The notes under the pieces are model-generated. The model was not told the DNA's origin, did no database searches, and saw nothing but the letters and a program-made list of their open reading frames with translations. Made by a program: the position numbers and the translations under genes. From positions 1 to 35,945 of the forward strand of contig SGYQ01000015.1 in the NCBI GenBank assembly GCA_004214155.1: DNA of 35,945 bases, written 5' to 3'. Positions 25,179-33,535 of this stretch are shown here, piece by piece. Every line of letters starts with the position of its first letter. The first letter of the stretch is position 1. The DNA is from Burkholderiaceae bacterium. GTDB taxonomy: Bacteria; Pseudomonadota; Gammaproteobacteria; Burkholderiales; Burkholderiaceae_A.

Positions 25179-27176
25179 ATGCGAAGCTTCTTAAATATAA
25201 AAAATATAAATACAATTTTTCTTTTATCACTGATTTTAGTTATTATTTATTTAGCAAATACTGACTTTACAGGAAATGAGAGCCGTTTTGATCTCTTAGG
25301 CACAGCATACCAGAAAACAGCCATTCAACAAAAATATAATTATCTTAACGAAAATAAATTTAACGAATCAAAGGACATATCTGATAGCGAGATTTTATGC
25401 TCTTCGTTTCTACAAGTCGAAACAGAACAAATTAATTGTCTCACAGGAGAACTTATAAGTAGAGATTTTCAAGATTTTGGTTTTGGAAAGTACAAAAATT
25501 ATTTAACAAGTATATTCTCGAATCAGGATGAGAAGAATTATTCTGGGGATCCTTATAATATTGTCTGGGAGCAGATTTACAAAAAAAAGAAAGAAAAAAT
25601 AGAATTTTTGATTTCTCTCAAAAATAATTTGATAGAAAATGCAGATCAAAACAATCATTATCACTTTCTTGCAGTAATACTTACAAAACGCACAAACGCC
25701 TTAACAGAGAAGTTTCAGAAAATTAGAGAGAATCTTTTAGATAATCCAAAAGAAAGGAAACAGCAGTATCAAAGTTTATTCTTAGTCTCGCTAGAGCTAG
25801 ACGGAAATATATACTCAAAAGTCACTGGTGAGTTTAAGAAGGTTTCATGGGGTGTCGGAAGGATACTTGACCAAGGAGATAGTTTTGCAAGCACTCACGA
25901 AAGAGTTACGATATTCAAAAAATATCTCCCGTTGATTGTTATATTTCCTCTGATGTTCATTGTTTACTTTTTTATAGAGTACCAATCAAAAACAATGCTT
26001 ATTTATCTTGTATCATTAGGCTCCTCAATATATATATCACTATATATTGGCCTCGATGCAAGTATTAATTTTGGACTTACCTCCTCCAAATTTATAATTA
26101 GTCCGTTTGTCGATATATTTGAGAGGCAAATTATCATTAGTATGGTTGGATATTCATTATTCTTTATTTCAATATTTTATTTTGATTATTTCAGATCATT
26201 TATCGAACGACTGCATCTGTATCAGAAAAAGCTAGTTTTTAGTGGGATTATTTTTGTAGTTGCTGGTTATGTAAGTTCTTCGGCGGCGATGGGTTCTGAA
26301 ATCATGAAAATATTTGTAATTTTATTTTCTTCTTTTATGACTTGTCGTTATTCGAGAGAGATATTTTTAATACAAAAATATTGTAGTTATGCATTTAATA
26401 AAATTAATTTAAAAAAAATTTTTTTTAAGGAAAATAGTACAAATAAAAAAATTATCGTATCTGAATATCTAAACTCATATGTTATTAGGGGATTCTTATA
26501 TTTTGTACTAATGACATCCATCTTTATTTTTTTGAGTTTGTTCATCTTCAATGATATTGGAGGGGTATTTATTACCTTAGTTTTAGTGATAATTTTAGTT
26601 TCAATTGTGTTTGGTCTTCAGTTTTTTTTCTTTTGGATTTTAGTCATGGTTATACTTGGCTTGATTGGTTCCTTTACTAACAAAGTTGAGCAACGAATAG
26701 AGTTAATGATGGAGCCAATGAATGCATCGGTTAGTGATTTTGCAAGATTGATCAATTTCACGAAATCAGAGTCAAAGGACATTTTGGTTGGATATTCCTG
26801 GTGTAATGATCATGAGGTTTGCCTTCCTTTGCAAGTTTTGAGCGATTATATGCCTCTGCTAATTGAGAAGATCCTGGGGTTTGGAGGCGCTCTATTTATA
26901 CTTGTCGCATTGGCAGGGTTTTTTGGGTATATTGCGGTTAAGTCATTTTATATATTTCTAACAGGAGAAAAAGAAAATAGATTACTTTCAATACTTATTT
27001 TTTATATGTCTTGCAGTAGTATTATTCAAATAATATTAAGCACTTTTGGAAATTGGAGATTAATTCCTTTGTCAGGTATAAGTCTTCCATTTATGAGTAT
27101 TGGATTCACCGCAATGATATTGCCCTGCCTTACATACGGCCTTTTCGTTGGATTGAACATGAAGATAAAAAAATAG
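25179..27176 (+). CDS. SEDS-family (RodA/FtsW-like) glycan polymerase
   Basis: A 665-residue membrane protein. The C-terminal half shows landmarks of the SEDS peptidoglycan polymerases. FNDIGG (457-462) aligns with the PDLG region, LQVLSDYMPLLIEKILGFGG (551-570) with the TDFIFAVIGEELGFIG region, with Asp556 in the place of the catalytic Asp, and SGISLPFMSIG (632-642) with TGLPLPFVSYG. There are about ten or more transmembrane helices. Unusual is a roughly 210-residue soluble insert between the first and second helix (residues 30-245), absent in RodA and FtsW. The paired transpeptidase starts ten bases downstream, as in rodA-pbpA pairs. The family polymerises lipid II; the T6SS context points to a dedicated role. 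Confidence 0.85.
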   Translation: MRSFLNIKNINTIFLLSLILVIIYLANTDFTGNESRFDLLGTAYQKTAIQQKYNYLNENKFNESKDISDSEILCSSFLQVETEQINCLTGELISRDFQDFGFGKYKNYLTSIFSNQDEKNYSGDPYNIVWEQIYKKKKEKIEFLISLKNNLIENADQNNHYHFLAVILTKRTNALTEKFQKIRENLLDNPKERKQQYQSLFLVSLELDGNIYSKVTGEFKKVSWGVGRILDQGDSFASTHERVTIFKKYLPLIVIFPLMFIVYFFIEYQSKTMLIYLVSLGSSIYISLYIGLDASINFGLTSSKFIISPFVDIFERQIIISMVGYSLFFISIFYFDYFRSFIERLHLYQKKLVFSGIIFVVAGYVSSSAAMGSEIMKIFVILFSSFMTCRYSREIFLIQKYCSYAFNKINLKKIFFKENSTNKKIIVSEYLNSYVIRGFLYFVLMTSIFIFLSLFIFNDIGGVFITLVLVIILVSIVFGLQFFFFWILVMVILGLIGSFTNKVEQRIELMMEPMNASVSDFARLINFTKSESKDILVGYSWCNDHEVCLPLQVLSDYMPLLIEKILGFGGALFILVALAGFFGYIAVKSFYIFLTGEKENRLLSILIFYMSCSSIIQIILSTFGNWRLIPLSGISLPFMSIGFTAMILPCLTYGLFVGLNMKIKK

Positions 27177-27186
27177 GCTATCCCAA

Positions 27187-29220
27187 ATGAGTTATAGCAA
27201 AGTATTAGTCAATAGGTTTCTTATTGTGCTCGTCCTATGCACGTTTATAGTGCTTAGCACCATTTTTATTTCAAGGTCTCTGCAAACTGAACAGTTTGTG
27301 TCTGTCTTGTATAATCCGAAAGAGAAAGTAGAACGAGTTTCCATGCTAATAAAAGAGTGGAGTTTAAGTAAGTCTTCTCTTGATCAAAAGATTAATGATC
27401 AGGATAAGAACAATACAAATTCAAAAAATCTTATTCATTTCATAGATCAATTCTCATGTAATCAACGAGTAAAAAATATTATTTATACCTCTTCAATAAA
27501 AACGTTACAAAAGTATTCATCAATAACGGGAGAAAAATTTATTGAGTCTATCCGCAGATATTATTATCCATTTGCTGGAAATAACTGCATAAAAATAATA
27601 CAAGATCTTGATGTTATTAATCGAATCAACCTTAGAGTTACAGAAAAGGAATTAGACACAAGAAAGATTGTCAAAACATTTTTAACTGAAAATATAGGTT
27701 GGCATGAGAAGGGACTGTGTATTTATCACAAACTATTGTCTGAAGACTTAGTTTATTTGGCAGGTCCCGTAAAAAGGTGCATTATCGAAAGGGATAATAT
27801 TTATTTGACGTATAACTTTCCAGACTTAGACAGTTTGATTGATAGTGCGAGTCGTTTAAGAGAAACTATCAGAATTAAGAACGTACACAAGGATATATCG
27901 AAGAAGGTGGGGTACGAAGGTTTCGATTATATTTTAACATTAGATCCCGAGATTCAAACATCTTTGAATTTCCTTGCAGAATGCTTTGAGGGAAGTGAAC
28001 TTTGCAAGTCGGCAAATTTTAGCTTTGATAGGCTAGAGGGAATATCTGTTGTACTTATAGATCCGTTAACAAGTGGCATATTAGGAATTAAATGTTTGGG
28101 TAACTTTTGTTCAGAAAATGGCATGGATCATTTAGGGGATCTGGCGACGTTAACTGTTAGGTCCCCGCCAGCATCAATTTCTAAAATATTCTTTGGTTTG
28201 GGTATTGCCTCTGAGGGAAAAGTCGATTCTTTTGAGTTGACTAATCAATTGAAAACTTCTGGTAGTAATGAGAACTTATCAGGAAAAAGAAATGAGTGGT
28301 GGGAAAGAGCGGCAATTTGTGATGATTCAGCCGAAAAAAAAACATGTGTGACGTTGGTACGTACCAGTTATTTTGCTAACATGCTGGGATTCTCGACTAC
28401 TTGCACAAATAATTTAGTTTTTGGAACAACTGAGAAATTTCATAAAGCATTTGATCCTAGCTGCGGAAGTGTTTCGATTATTGCGGATGGGCATGAAGTA
28501 GATACATATATTTCCCCATTTCTAGGATATTTGCCAACCCAAGATAGCCTTTATCTTAATGAACGAGGTATTGCGGAATTTCTTTCATGGGATAAATACA
28601 ATAAGTATCGGGGTGATTCTAGTGAGTCGGTTGTTGGCAACGATCGCAGATTAGGGAATACCTCTCAAATAATACAGACTTCCATAGGAGGAGGAAACTC
28701 TAGGGTTAGTGCCTTAGGCGTTGCGTCAACGATTGCAAATTTGTCTCAAATAAAAAACAATATGTACCCTAAATTACCGTTTTTATTAAAAAAGAATAAT
28801 AATCAGCCATTAATATATAAAGTAGAGAAGTTTATCTCTGAGGAAGATTCTAAAGCTGCTCAAATAGTTCTAAATGGGTTAGAAAAAACACTTTTGCCCG
28901 AAACAGCTGATTGGAAGGGGGTCGGGACTGCTAGTAGCGCATTCGCTAGAACATTTGATAAAATATGTGAACGTAGCTGTCCAGTTAAAGGTAAGACAGG
29001 CACAGTGAGTTTTCAAGACAAAAATCATAAGGGGAAAACGCTGTTTGGGGGACTTACAAATATTAAGCAATTGGCAGACCTGATCGACAGTAATATTAAA
29101 ATAACCGACTATAAGAGTGTTGCGATAGGTGTAATTGTATCTGAAAAAGGAATCTCCGATGTCACAAATAGAGCGGCTGATATACACATGAAATTACTCA
29201 AATACATTTTTTTTGATTAA
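27187..29220 (+). CDS. Penicillin-binding transpeptidase paired with the SEDS protein
   Basis: 677 residues, one N-terminal membrane helix (about 10-30) and a periplasmic catalytic part. The serine motif is SISK (330-333, after PPA), the third motif KTGT (603-606, in VKGKTGT) and the region TSIGGGNSRVSALGVAS (498-514) corresponds to the conserved SIGQG segment before it. The second motif SxN is not clear; the expected place near residues 391-398 reads VRTSYFAN. About a dozen Cys residues in the periplasmic part suggest disulfides. No glycosyltransferase domain is present, so it needs the SEDS partner to work as a synthase. Confidence 0.85.
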   Translation: MSYSKVLVNRFLIVLVLCTFIVLSTIFISRSLQTEQFVSVLYNPKEKVERVSMLIKEWSLSKSSLDQKINDQDKNNTNSKNLIHFIDQFSCNQRVKNIIYTSSIKTLQKYSSITGEKFIESIRRYYYPFAGNNCIKIIQDLDVINRINLRVTEKELDTRKIVKTFLTENIGWHEKGLCIYHKLLSEDLVYLAGPVKRCIIERDNIYLTYNFPDLDSLIDSASRLRETIRIKNVHKDISKKVGYEGFDYILTLDPEIQTSLNFLAECFEGSELCKSANFSFDRLEGISVVLIDPLTSGILGIKCLGNFCSENGMDHLGDLATLTVRSPPASISKIFFGLGIASEGKVDSFELTNQLKTSGSNENLSGKRNEWWERAAICDDSAEKKTCVTLVRTSYFANMLGFSTTCTNNLVFGTTEKFHKAFDPSCGSVSIIADGHEVDTYISPFLGYLPTQDSLYLNERGIAEFLSWDKYNKYRGDSSESVVGNDRRLGNTSQIIQTSIGGGNSRVSALGVASTIANLSQIKNNMYPKLPFLLKKNNNQPLIYKVEKFISEEDSKAAQIVLNGLEKTLLPETADWKGVGTASSAFARTFDKICERSCPVKGKTGTVSFQDKNHKGKTLFGGLTNIKQLADLIDSNIKITDYKSVAIGVIVSEKGISDVTNRAADIHMKLLKYIFFD

Positions 29221-29244
29221 GAAGAACGGCGTTTTTAGTTTAGG

Positions 29245-29556
29245 ATGTTGACACTATACGAATATTCGGATCAAAACATGAATGCAAAAGCATGTTTATT
29301 AGCGTTTGTTATTGAATTAAAAAAAAGACTTGAAAATAAAGAATCATTGAAGGTAAATATTTCTGAAAGTATTTACAGTAAGATCTCAAATGTAGAGTTC
29401 AAGGAGATTTTTTATGATCAAATAAATGAAATAGAAGATTTTAATAAATATTTATTAGAGGTTTCAATCGTCAAAATGAAAAATTACGAATCAGAAGAAA
29501 AGAAAGAGTTTTTTGAAATAATCAGAGTCACAGCTAACGAGGTTGGATATGTTTGA
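29245..29556 (+). CDS. Small helical protein, possibly TerB-like
   Basis: 103 residues, mostly helical. The C-terminal half (EIEDFNKYLLEVSIVKMKNYESEEKKEFFEIIR) has a faint resemblance to TerB-like helical domains, which is not enough to name it. It starts 24 bases after the transpeptidase and overlaps the FHA gene by eight bases. The second Met (29278) is an alternative start, because the site before ATG 29245 is weak. Confidence 0.6.
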   Translation: MLTLYEYSDQNMNAKACLLAFVIELKKRLENKESLKVNISESIYSKISNVEFKEIFYDQINEIEDFNKYLLEVSIVKMKNYESEEKKEFFEIIRVTANEVGYV

Positions 29557-30532
29557 TTGGTTCAAAAAGATATTTGTAGGTTATGAAAACATATTATCCT
29601 CAAATAATACAGATAACTTTGCAGACACACTTTTAGTGGAGTTAAAGGCTTCCTCAACTAGCGCCATAACCGATGCTGTAAAAAAGGTAGAAGGTAAATA
29701 CATGAAAAGTGTGCTTGAGGAATCTTATTTCCCGTTACAGTCCCTTACATTTGTTCCAAATGATGTTGAAGTGGCACGAACCCTTGAAGAATTCTTTAGG
29801 GTTCATGAAGATATAAACCCAGATTTCCGTAAAGTATTTTGTAAATCATTTCTACAAAAAGAATATTTTTCTGATCGCGGGGCGAAAGTTATTATAGATA
29901 ATGAGTTTGTTCCAATTTTTAAAGTCGACGTTAGTAGTTTAGAGGAAAGATCAGAAGATGAGAAATATTTGATCTCTATCAAGGGAAGGAAGATTCTTTT
30001 TTCAAGTCATGCTAATTTGGGCAATCCAAAAAAGAATTTTATGAAAGGTGATAGTCGTGTAAATGTCAGTGGTAATTCCGAGCTTAAAGAAATGAAAAAT
30101 AAAGTTGTAGTGAAGTTATTAATCAGCGATAAGGATGGGCATAGGTCTGAAAACGTAACATTACCAACTCTTATTGGAAAAAACCCAGATGATGCATGTA
30201 TTGATTTTGGGATAACCCCCATATATATCAAGGCAAAGTATGTGTCGAGGCATCAGATTTTTATTTATTCGATTTTAGATAAAATGTTCTACTTTGTCCC
30301 TGATGAGGCAACTTTAACCTGTAGGAGCGGAGAAGGTGATATTTTAGAGCATGGTAGAAATTATTCCATAAAAGTCAGTGGAGAGCGTCTTTATTTAGGT
30401 GTCCCTCCTGAGAATGCTAGGCCGCTAACCGCAAATGTGGATCCCGCCGAATTTCCGGTTTTGGAAATACAGCCATTTTCTCATGAAGGAAACGCCAGTT
30501 TAGATAAAACACCACGTCCAACAGTAGTTTAA
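29549..30532 (+). CDS. FHA-domain protein (T6SS Fha-like)
   Basis: The start was set at ATG 29549; a TTG six bases earlier is less likely. The C-terminal part contains an FHA domain (about 186-285) with LPTLIGKNPDDACIDFG and VSRHQIF, the latter being the SxxH-type phosphothreonine-binding motif. The N-terminal 170 residues are a separate unknown domain, possibly of the FhaA-N kind. In the P. aeruginosa threonine phosphorylation pathway, PpkA phosphorylates Fha to activate the T6SS, and PppA reverses it. The phosphatase and a kinase follow directly here (one base overlap with the phosphatase start). Confidence 0.85.
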   Translation: MFDWFKKIFVGYENILSSNNTDNFADTLLVELKASSTSAITDAVKKVEGKYMKSVLEESYFPLQSLTFVPNDVEVARTLEEFFRVHEDINPDFRKVFCKSFLQKEYFSDRGAKVIIDNEFVPIFKVDVSSLEERSEDEKYLISIKGRKILFSSHANLGNPKKNFMKGDSRVNVSGNSELKEMKNKVVVKLLISDKDGHRSENVTLPTLIGKNPDDACIDFGITPIYIKAKYVSRHQIFIYSILDKMFYFVPDEATLTCRSGEGDILEHGRNYSIKVSGERLYLGVPPENARPLTANVDPAEFPVLEIQPFSHEGNASLDKTPRPTVV

Positions 30533-31224
30533 TGAAAGCGACCTACGAATATGCGGCCGCGATTAATTGGGGGAAACGTAAATATGAGTGTTTCGATGCC
30601 TTTGCTAAGGTGGCAGATATTTTTACCTTATGTGATGGGGCTAATTCATGTAAAAGTAGCGGAAAACTAGCGACAGAGTTAGCCCATTTATTCTCAGAAA
30701 AGGCAAGTTTTCTGGACTCGGAAACTATTGACAGAGAACATGCTATATCGAGAATAGTTATGGATATACATGAGACTTATACATTAAAAAAAAATCCGGG
30801 AGCATCAACACTACTAAGTTTGAGCATATTAGAGGACTCATACGAGATGGTTAGTATCGGAGATAGCTATGGCAAGGTATTTATGCATAAATTAGATGGG
30901 GGCTGGGAAGAAACTTGCAGCATACCCAGGGATATAGATTACAAAGGGTATCCTTGGCAGCTCATCGGATCCGATGTGTTTGAGTTAGTACATTATCATA
31001 GATTTAACAGAGACCAAATGGCCTGTGTTTTTCTTATGTCAGACGGAGTTGGGGATTTTATAAAAAATAGCGATATAACACGTTTATTGAATAAAAACAT
31101 TCTAGAAAAATTTGATCAAACTAATTTACAAGATATTGTTTACTCGCTACTAAACATATCGGAAGATAGAGGAAGTAAAGACGATAAGTCCATATGCCTT
31201 GTGTTCATCGAAAAAAATGAATGA
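30532..31224 (+). CDS. pppA: PP2C-type Ser/Thr phosphatase (PppA-like)
   Basis: 230 residues, the size of PppA. Metal-binding residues are in place: the Asp in ECFDAFAKV, FTLCDGANS (the DG motif), MSDGVGDF (second DG) and DDKSICLV near the C-terminus. It therefore appears active. It overlaps the kinase gene by four bases (ATGA) and is the expected antagonist of PpkA-type phosphorylation of the FHA protein. Confidence 0.88.
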   Translation: MKATYEYAAAINWGKRKYECFDAFAKVADIFTLCDGANSCKSSGKLATELAHLFSEKASFLDSETIDREHAISRIVMDIHETYTLKKNPGASTLLSLSILEDSYEMVSIGDSYGKVFMHKLDGGWEETCSIPRDIDYKGYPWQLIGSDVFELVHYHRFNRDQMACVFLMSDGVGDFIKNSDITRLLNKNILEKFDQTNLQDIVYSLLNISEDRGSKDDKSICLVFIEKNE

Positions 31225-32387
31225 AACCTAATTTCGAGAAAAGGTTTGATAACTCATATTCGTATTTTAGAGAAATACAAATACTTACTTATCTAAACCA
31301 ACGCAGTGCTCCTGTTCCAGTGTTATTGGAGGGATCCTCAAAAGAGAAAATAATCACGATGGAATTTGTTGGGGAAAATCTCTATGATCAGAGGAATGTT
31401 TTATCATTTAAAAATAAATTAGTTATATCACTGGACTTAATTCAGGCAGTTTACTTTATTTATGACATGGGAATTTTACATTATGACATAGCTCTTCGTA
31501 ATCTTACATCCAAGAATGAAACAGGAAAAGGTTTTCGCTTATATGTCATAGATTTTAGTGTATCGACAAGTTCTATTTTTAAGCTTCAAAAACCACTCTG
31601 GATCTTACCAAGATTGGATAAACAACATAAGGTTTTTGTTGATGCTATTAGCGCGGACTGGAATAATTTTTTTAATTTTTACGATAAGAAGTATCCAAAG
31701 GATTTCAACGAGATTGTAGAAGTGTCTAAGCAAAACTATGAAAATTACTGGGTTGATAATTTGTATGTTGAAAGGATTAAGTCGCCATTATCTGTCATAT
31801 TTCATAATGTTTCGTTCGCTTTGGAAGAATTATTTGCTTCAAATACTTTAGAAATAAAAAAACATAAGTTGGGAGAGTCAATTTATGGACTGAGAAATAT
31901 TTATGACGATACTATTGTTAAAAGGAAGATCGAAAAGATTAACGCCCATATTCGGGAAATTAGTGACAACATTGGTGGGTCTTTACCTACACCCGTTCCC
32001 TTAATTTCAACAGATAATGATCCTATTAAGAAGTTTATTTGTGAAAATAACTATATTGCACTAAAGAAATATGAACGTTATGTCCACATTATACTTTTAG
32101 CAGCAGTGTTTTATTCCGTAGACAGAGGATATTCCTACAATCAGATATCTATTAATGATCTCGATTACTATATTGGTCTTTTTGCAGTTCTTACATGGAT
32201 TATTTTCTTGATATTATTTGCTACCCGTAACGGGGTTGGATTGAGAGTAATCAATGTAATACTATGCGTACAACTGGGTTATTTCTTTTTCCGTATTTTT
32301 CTTGAAACTGACAAATTCTTATTTCCTCTGATTGGTTCAATTATAGCCTTCATAATAACAGTAAGAAGTTTTCTTATTAAACCTTAG
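31221..32387 (+). CDS. Membrane Ser/Thr kinase-like protein without glycine loop
   Basis: 388 residues. The catalytic loop HYDIALRN (87-94; HxDxxxxN kept) and VIDFSVS (DFG as DFS, Asp111) identify a kinase fold. A TGA sits in frame directly before the ATG, so the protein cannot be longer at the N-terminus. It begins at about the beta-3 strand, with the glycine-rich loop missing and the usual Lys uncertain. The C-terminal 110 residues form about four transmembrane helices. It sits where ppkA does in related loci, overlapping the phosphatase gene. It may be a slow or pseudokinase, or a member of a loop-less kinase group. Confidence 0.75.
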   Translation: MKPNFEKRFDNSYSYFREIQILTYLNQRSAPVPVLLEGSSKEKIITMEFVGENLYDQRNVLSFKNKLVISLDLIQAVYFIYDMGILHYDIALRNLTSKNETGKGFRLYVIDFSVSTSSIFKLQKPLWILPRLDKQHKVFVDAISADWNNFFNFYDKKYPKDFNEIVEVSKQNYENYWVDNLYVERIKSPLSVIFHNVSFALEELFASNTLEIKKHKLGESIYGLRNIYDDTIVKRKIEKINAHIREISDNIGGSLPTPVPLISTDNDPIKKFICENNYIALKKYERYVHIILLAAVFYSVDRGYSYNQISINDLDYYIGLFAVLTWIIFLILFATRNGVGLRVINVILCVQLGYFFFRIFLETDKFLFPLIGSIIAFIITVRSFLIKP

Positions 32388-32592
32388 CAGGGCGACAAGC
32401 AAAAATCTTTTTATTACGAAATTCTTCCTGTTTTTTAAAAGAAAAAGTATTGCACTCTATCTTTTTCTCGAAACAATAGCTTATGTGTGTATGACTCGAT
32501 TCTTTTGCACACCACATTAGTCGAGGGGAGAATTCCAGAGGTGTAATGAACAACGTAGCCAGTAGGCTGGAGAACATGAATGTTTTTCCCAA
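32377..32592 (-). CDS. Small Cys-containing secreted protein, unknown
   Basis: About 66-71 residues: a hydrophobic signal-like start (MFSSLLATLFITPL) and four Cys (in WCAKES, SYCFEKK, IECNTF and FACRP). TTG 32592 or ATG 32577 may initiate. It is convergent with the kinase and overlaps its 3' end by 11 bases. The low complexity of the evidence makes this a tentative gene; the even Cys number suits a disulfide-bonded periplasmic protein. Confidence 0.45.
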   Translation of the reverse strand: MGKTFMFSSLLATLFITPLEFSPRLMWCAKESSHTHISYCFEKKIECNTFSFKKQEEFRNKKIFACRPAKV

Positions 32593-32646
32593 GAAAAATG
32601 TTATAGTAACTTAACTTGTTAATCGGCTAGCGTGATCATAACTTAA

Positions 32647-32871
32647 ATGGATTCCTTAAGACGAAAGGTGATAATCGTATTATTGAGTTTAGTTGCTTTT
32701 GCTGTAGCTGGTATTTCAGCTGTTTATGTTTTTGAAAAACGTAAAGCTTATGTAGAGAAGAAAAAGTATGAGCGTAAGAAAGCCTATCGTGGATCAAGTA
32801 CCATGAGAAAAGACGCTGGTAAACGTGCGGGAAAAGCTGTAGATGCCTGGAAGGATCAGTTTAAGAAGTAG
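32647..32871 (+). CDS. Small single-pass membrane protein, basic tail
   Basis: 74 residues: one transmembrane helix (about 8-30, VIIVLLSLVAFAVAGISAVYVF) and a Lys/Arg-rich tail that would be cytoplasmic. It lies between two divergently and convergently placed small genes. No family recognised and the ribosome site is weak, so the call is tentative. Confidence 0.5.
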   Translation: MDSLRRKVIIVLLSLVAFAVAGISAVYVFEKRKAYVEKKKYERKKAYRGSSTMRKDAGKRAGKAVDAWKDQFKK

Positions 32872-33376
32872 ATGAGTGTTTTAATCTTCTCCAGGCAGGA
32901 AGATTATTAATATTCCAGTTAGCCTGCGAACACTGTTTGACAATAGCAGATAGTATCTGATGGATACTTTGGCGGTCCGTCTTAATTTCAAAGGAGTTTT
33001 CTTCTCCTGCGCAAAAAAACTGCAATTTCCACACTTTGCCAAAACTGATTTTTACAGAGCTGCATAATTTGACTGGAGTGCTGAACTGGGTTTTTATAGA
33101 AGCAGGTACAGATTCTACTTTGTTTTTTGAAATTTCGTTAATTGCAACTTGGTGTTCAGTTGCAAGCAATTTACAGGTGTCCTCAGCTGACTTTGATTCT
33201 CTATTAATATTCCCAACCACTGTTTTCTCTAGACTAGAGGCTAAACTGTGGCAAATTTTCTCACAAAGATTTCGAGTAAGCCACATTTTCTTATCGGAAC
33301 CATCATCATTGAGGCAGCGTATCCAAAGCCTATCTTCTGTATCCGAATAACCAAAAGTAATGGTTGAGGAACTAAT
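32861..33376 (-). CDS. Hypothetical protein downstream of tRNA-Lys, apparent ATT start
   Basis: In the frame of the 141-residue reading from ATG 33286, the sequence continues upstream without a stop and gives SSSTITFGYSDTEDRLWIRC, LNDDGSDKKM, then WLTRNLCEKIC. This reads as a genuine protein N-terminus, and I associate its EDRLW...WLTRxL pattern with hypothetical proteins of other proteobacteria. No ATG, GTG or TTG exists upstream in frame before the tRNA gene. The only options are ATT 33376, ATT 33379 or ATA 33382, with GGAAG about seven bases before ATT 33376. That gives a 171-residue protein. Its function is unknown. It is 31 bases from the tRNA 3' end, so co-transcription with tRNA-Lys is likely. 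Confidence 0.65.
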   Translation of the reverse strand: MSSSTITFGYSDTEDRLWIRCLNDDGSDKKMWLTRNLCEKICHSLASSLEKTVVGNINRESKSAEDTCKLLATEHQVAINEISKNKVESVPASIKTQFSTPVKLCSSVKISFGKVWKLQFFCAGEENSFEIKTDRQSIHQILSAIVKQCSQANWNINNLPAWRRLKHSSTS

Positions 33377-33407
33377 AATTATACTTCCAAAAGGGTGGGT
33401 TGAAGAA

Positions 33408-33483
33408 TGGTAGGCCGGGCGGGGTTCGAACCCACGACCAACGGATTAAAAGTCCGCTGCTCTACCAGCTGAGCTACCGACCC
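33408..33483 (-). tRNA. tRNA-Lys (anticodon TTT)
   Basis: A 76-nt cloverleaf on the minus strand. Acceptor arms GGGTCGG and CCGGCCT pair, the anticodon stem GCGGA pairs with TCCGT around CTTTTAA, with TTT at positions 33448-33450, and the T arm GTGGG-TTCGAAC-CCCGC closes. The CCA end is encoded (TACCA). The tRNA ends towards the T6SS locus. Confidence 0.95.
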
Positions 33484-33535
33484 ACGTACATCCAATCACT
33501 AACTTTAATCTGTAAATAGTGCTCAGGTCAATGGG

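Noticed and set aside
33284-33286. ATG 33286 as the start of the tRNA-linked hypothetical protein
   Set aside because: Thirty residues of coding-like sequence precede it in frame, including the EDRLW segment.
33408-33433. tRNA-Lys 3' end as an island attachment site with a matching repeat in the window
   Set aside because: I looked for a second copy of the tRNA 3' end, especially near the left flank at 110-200, and saw none; there is also no integrase.
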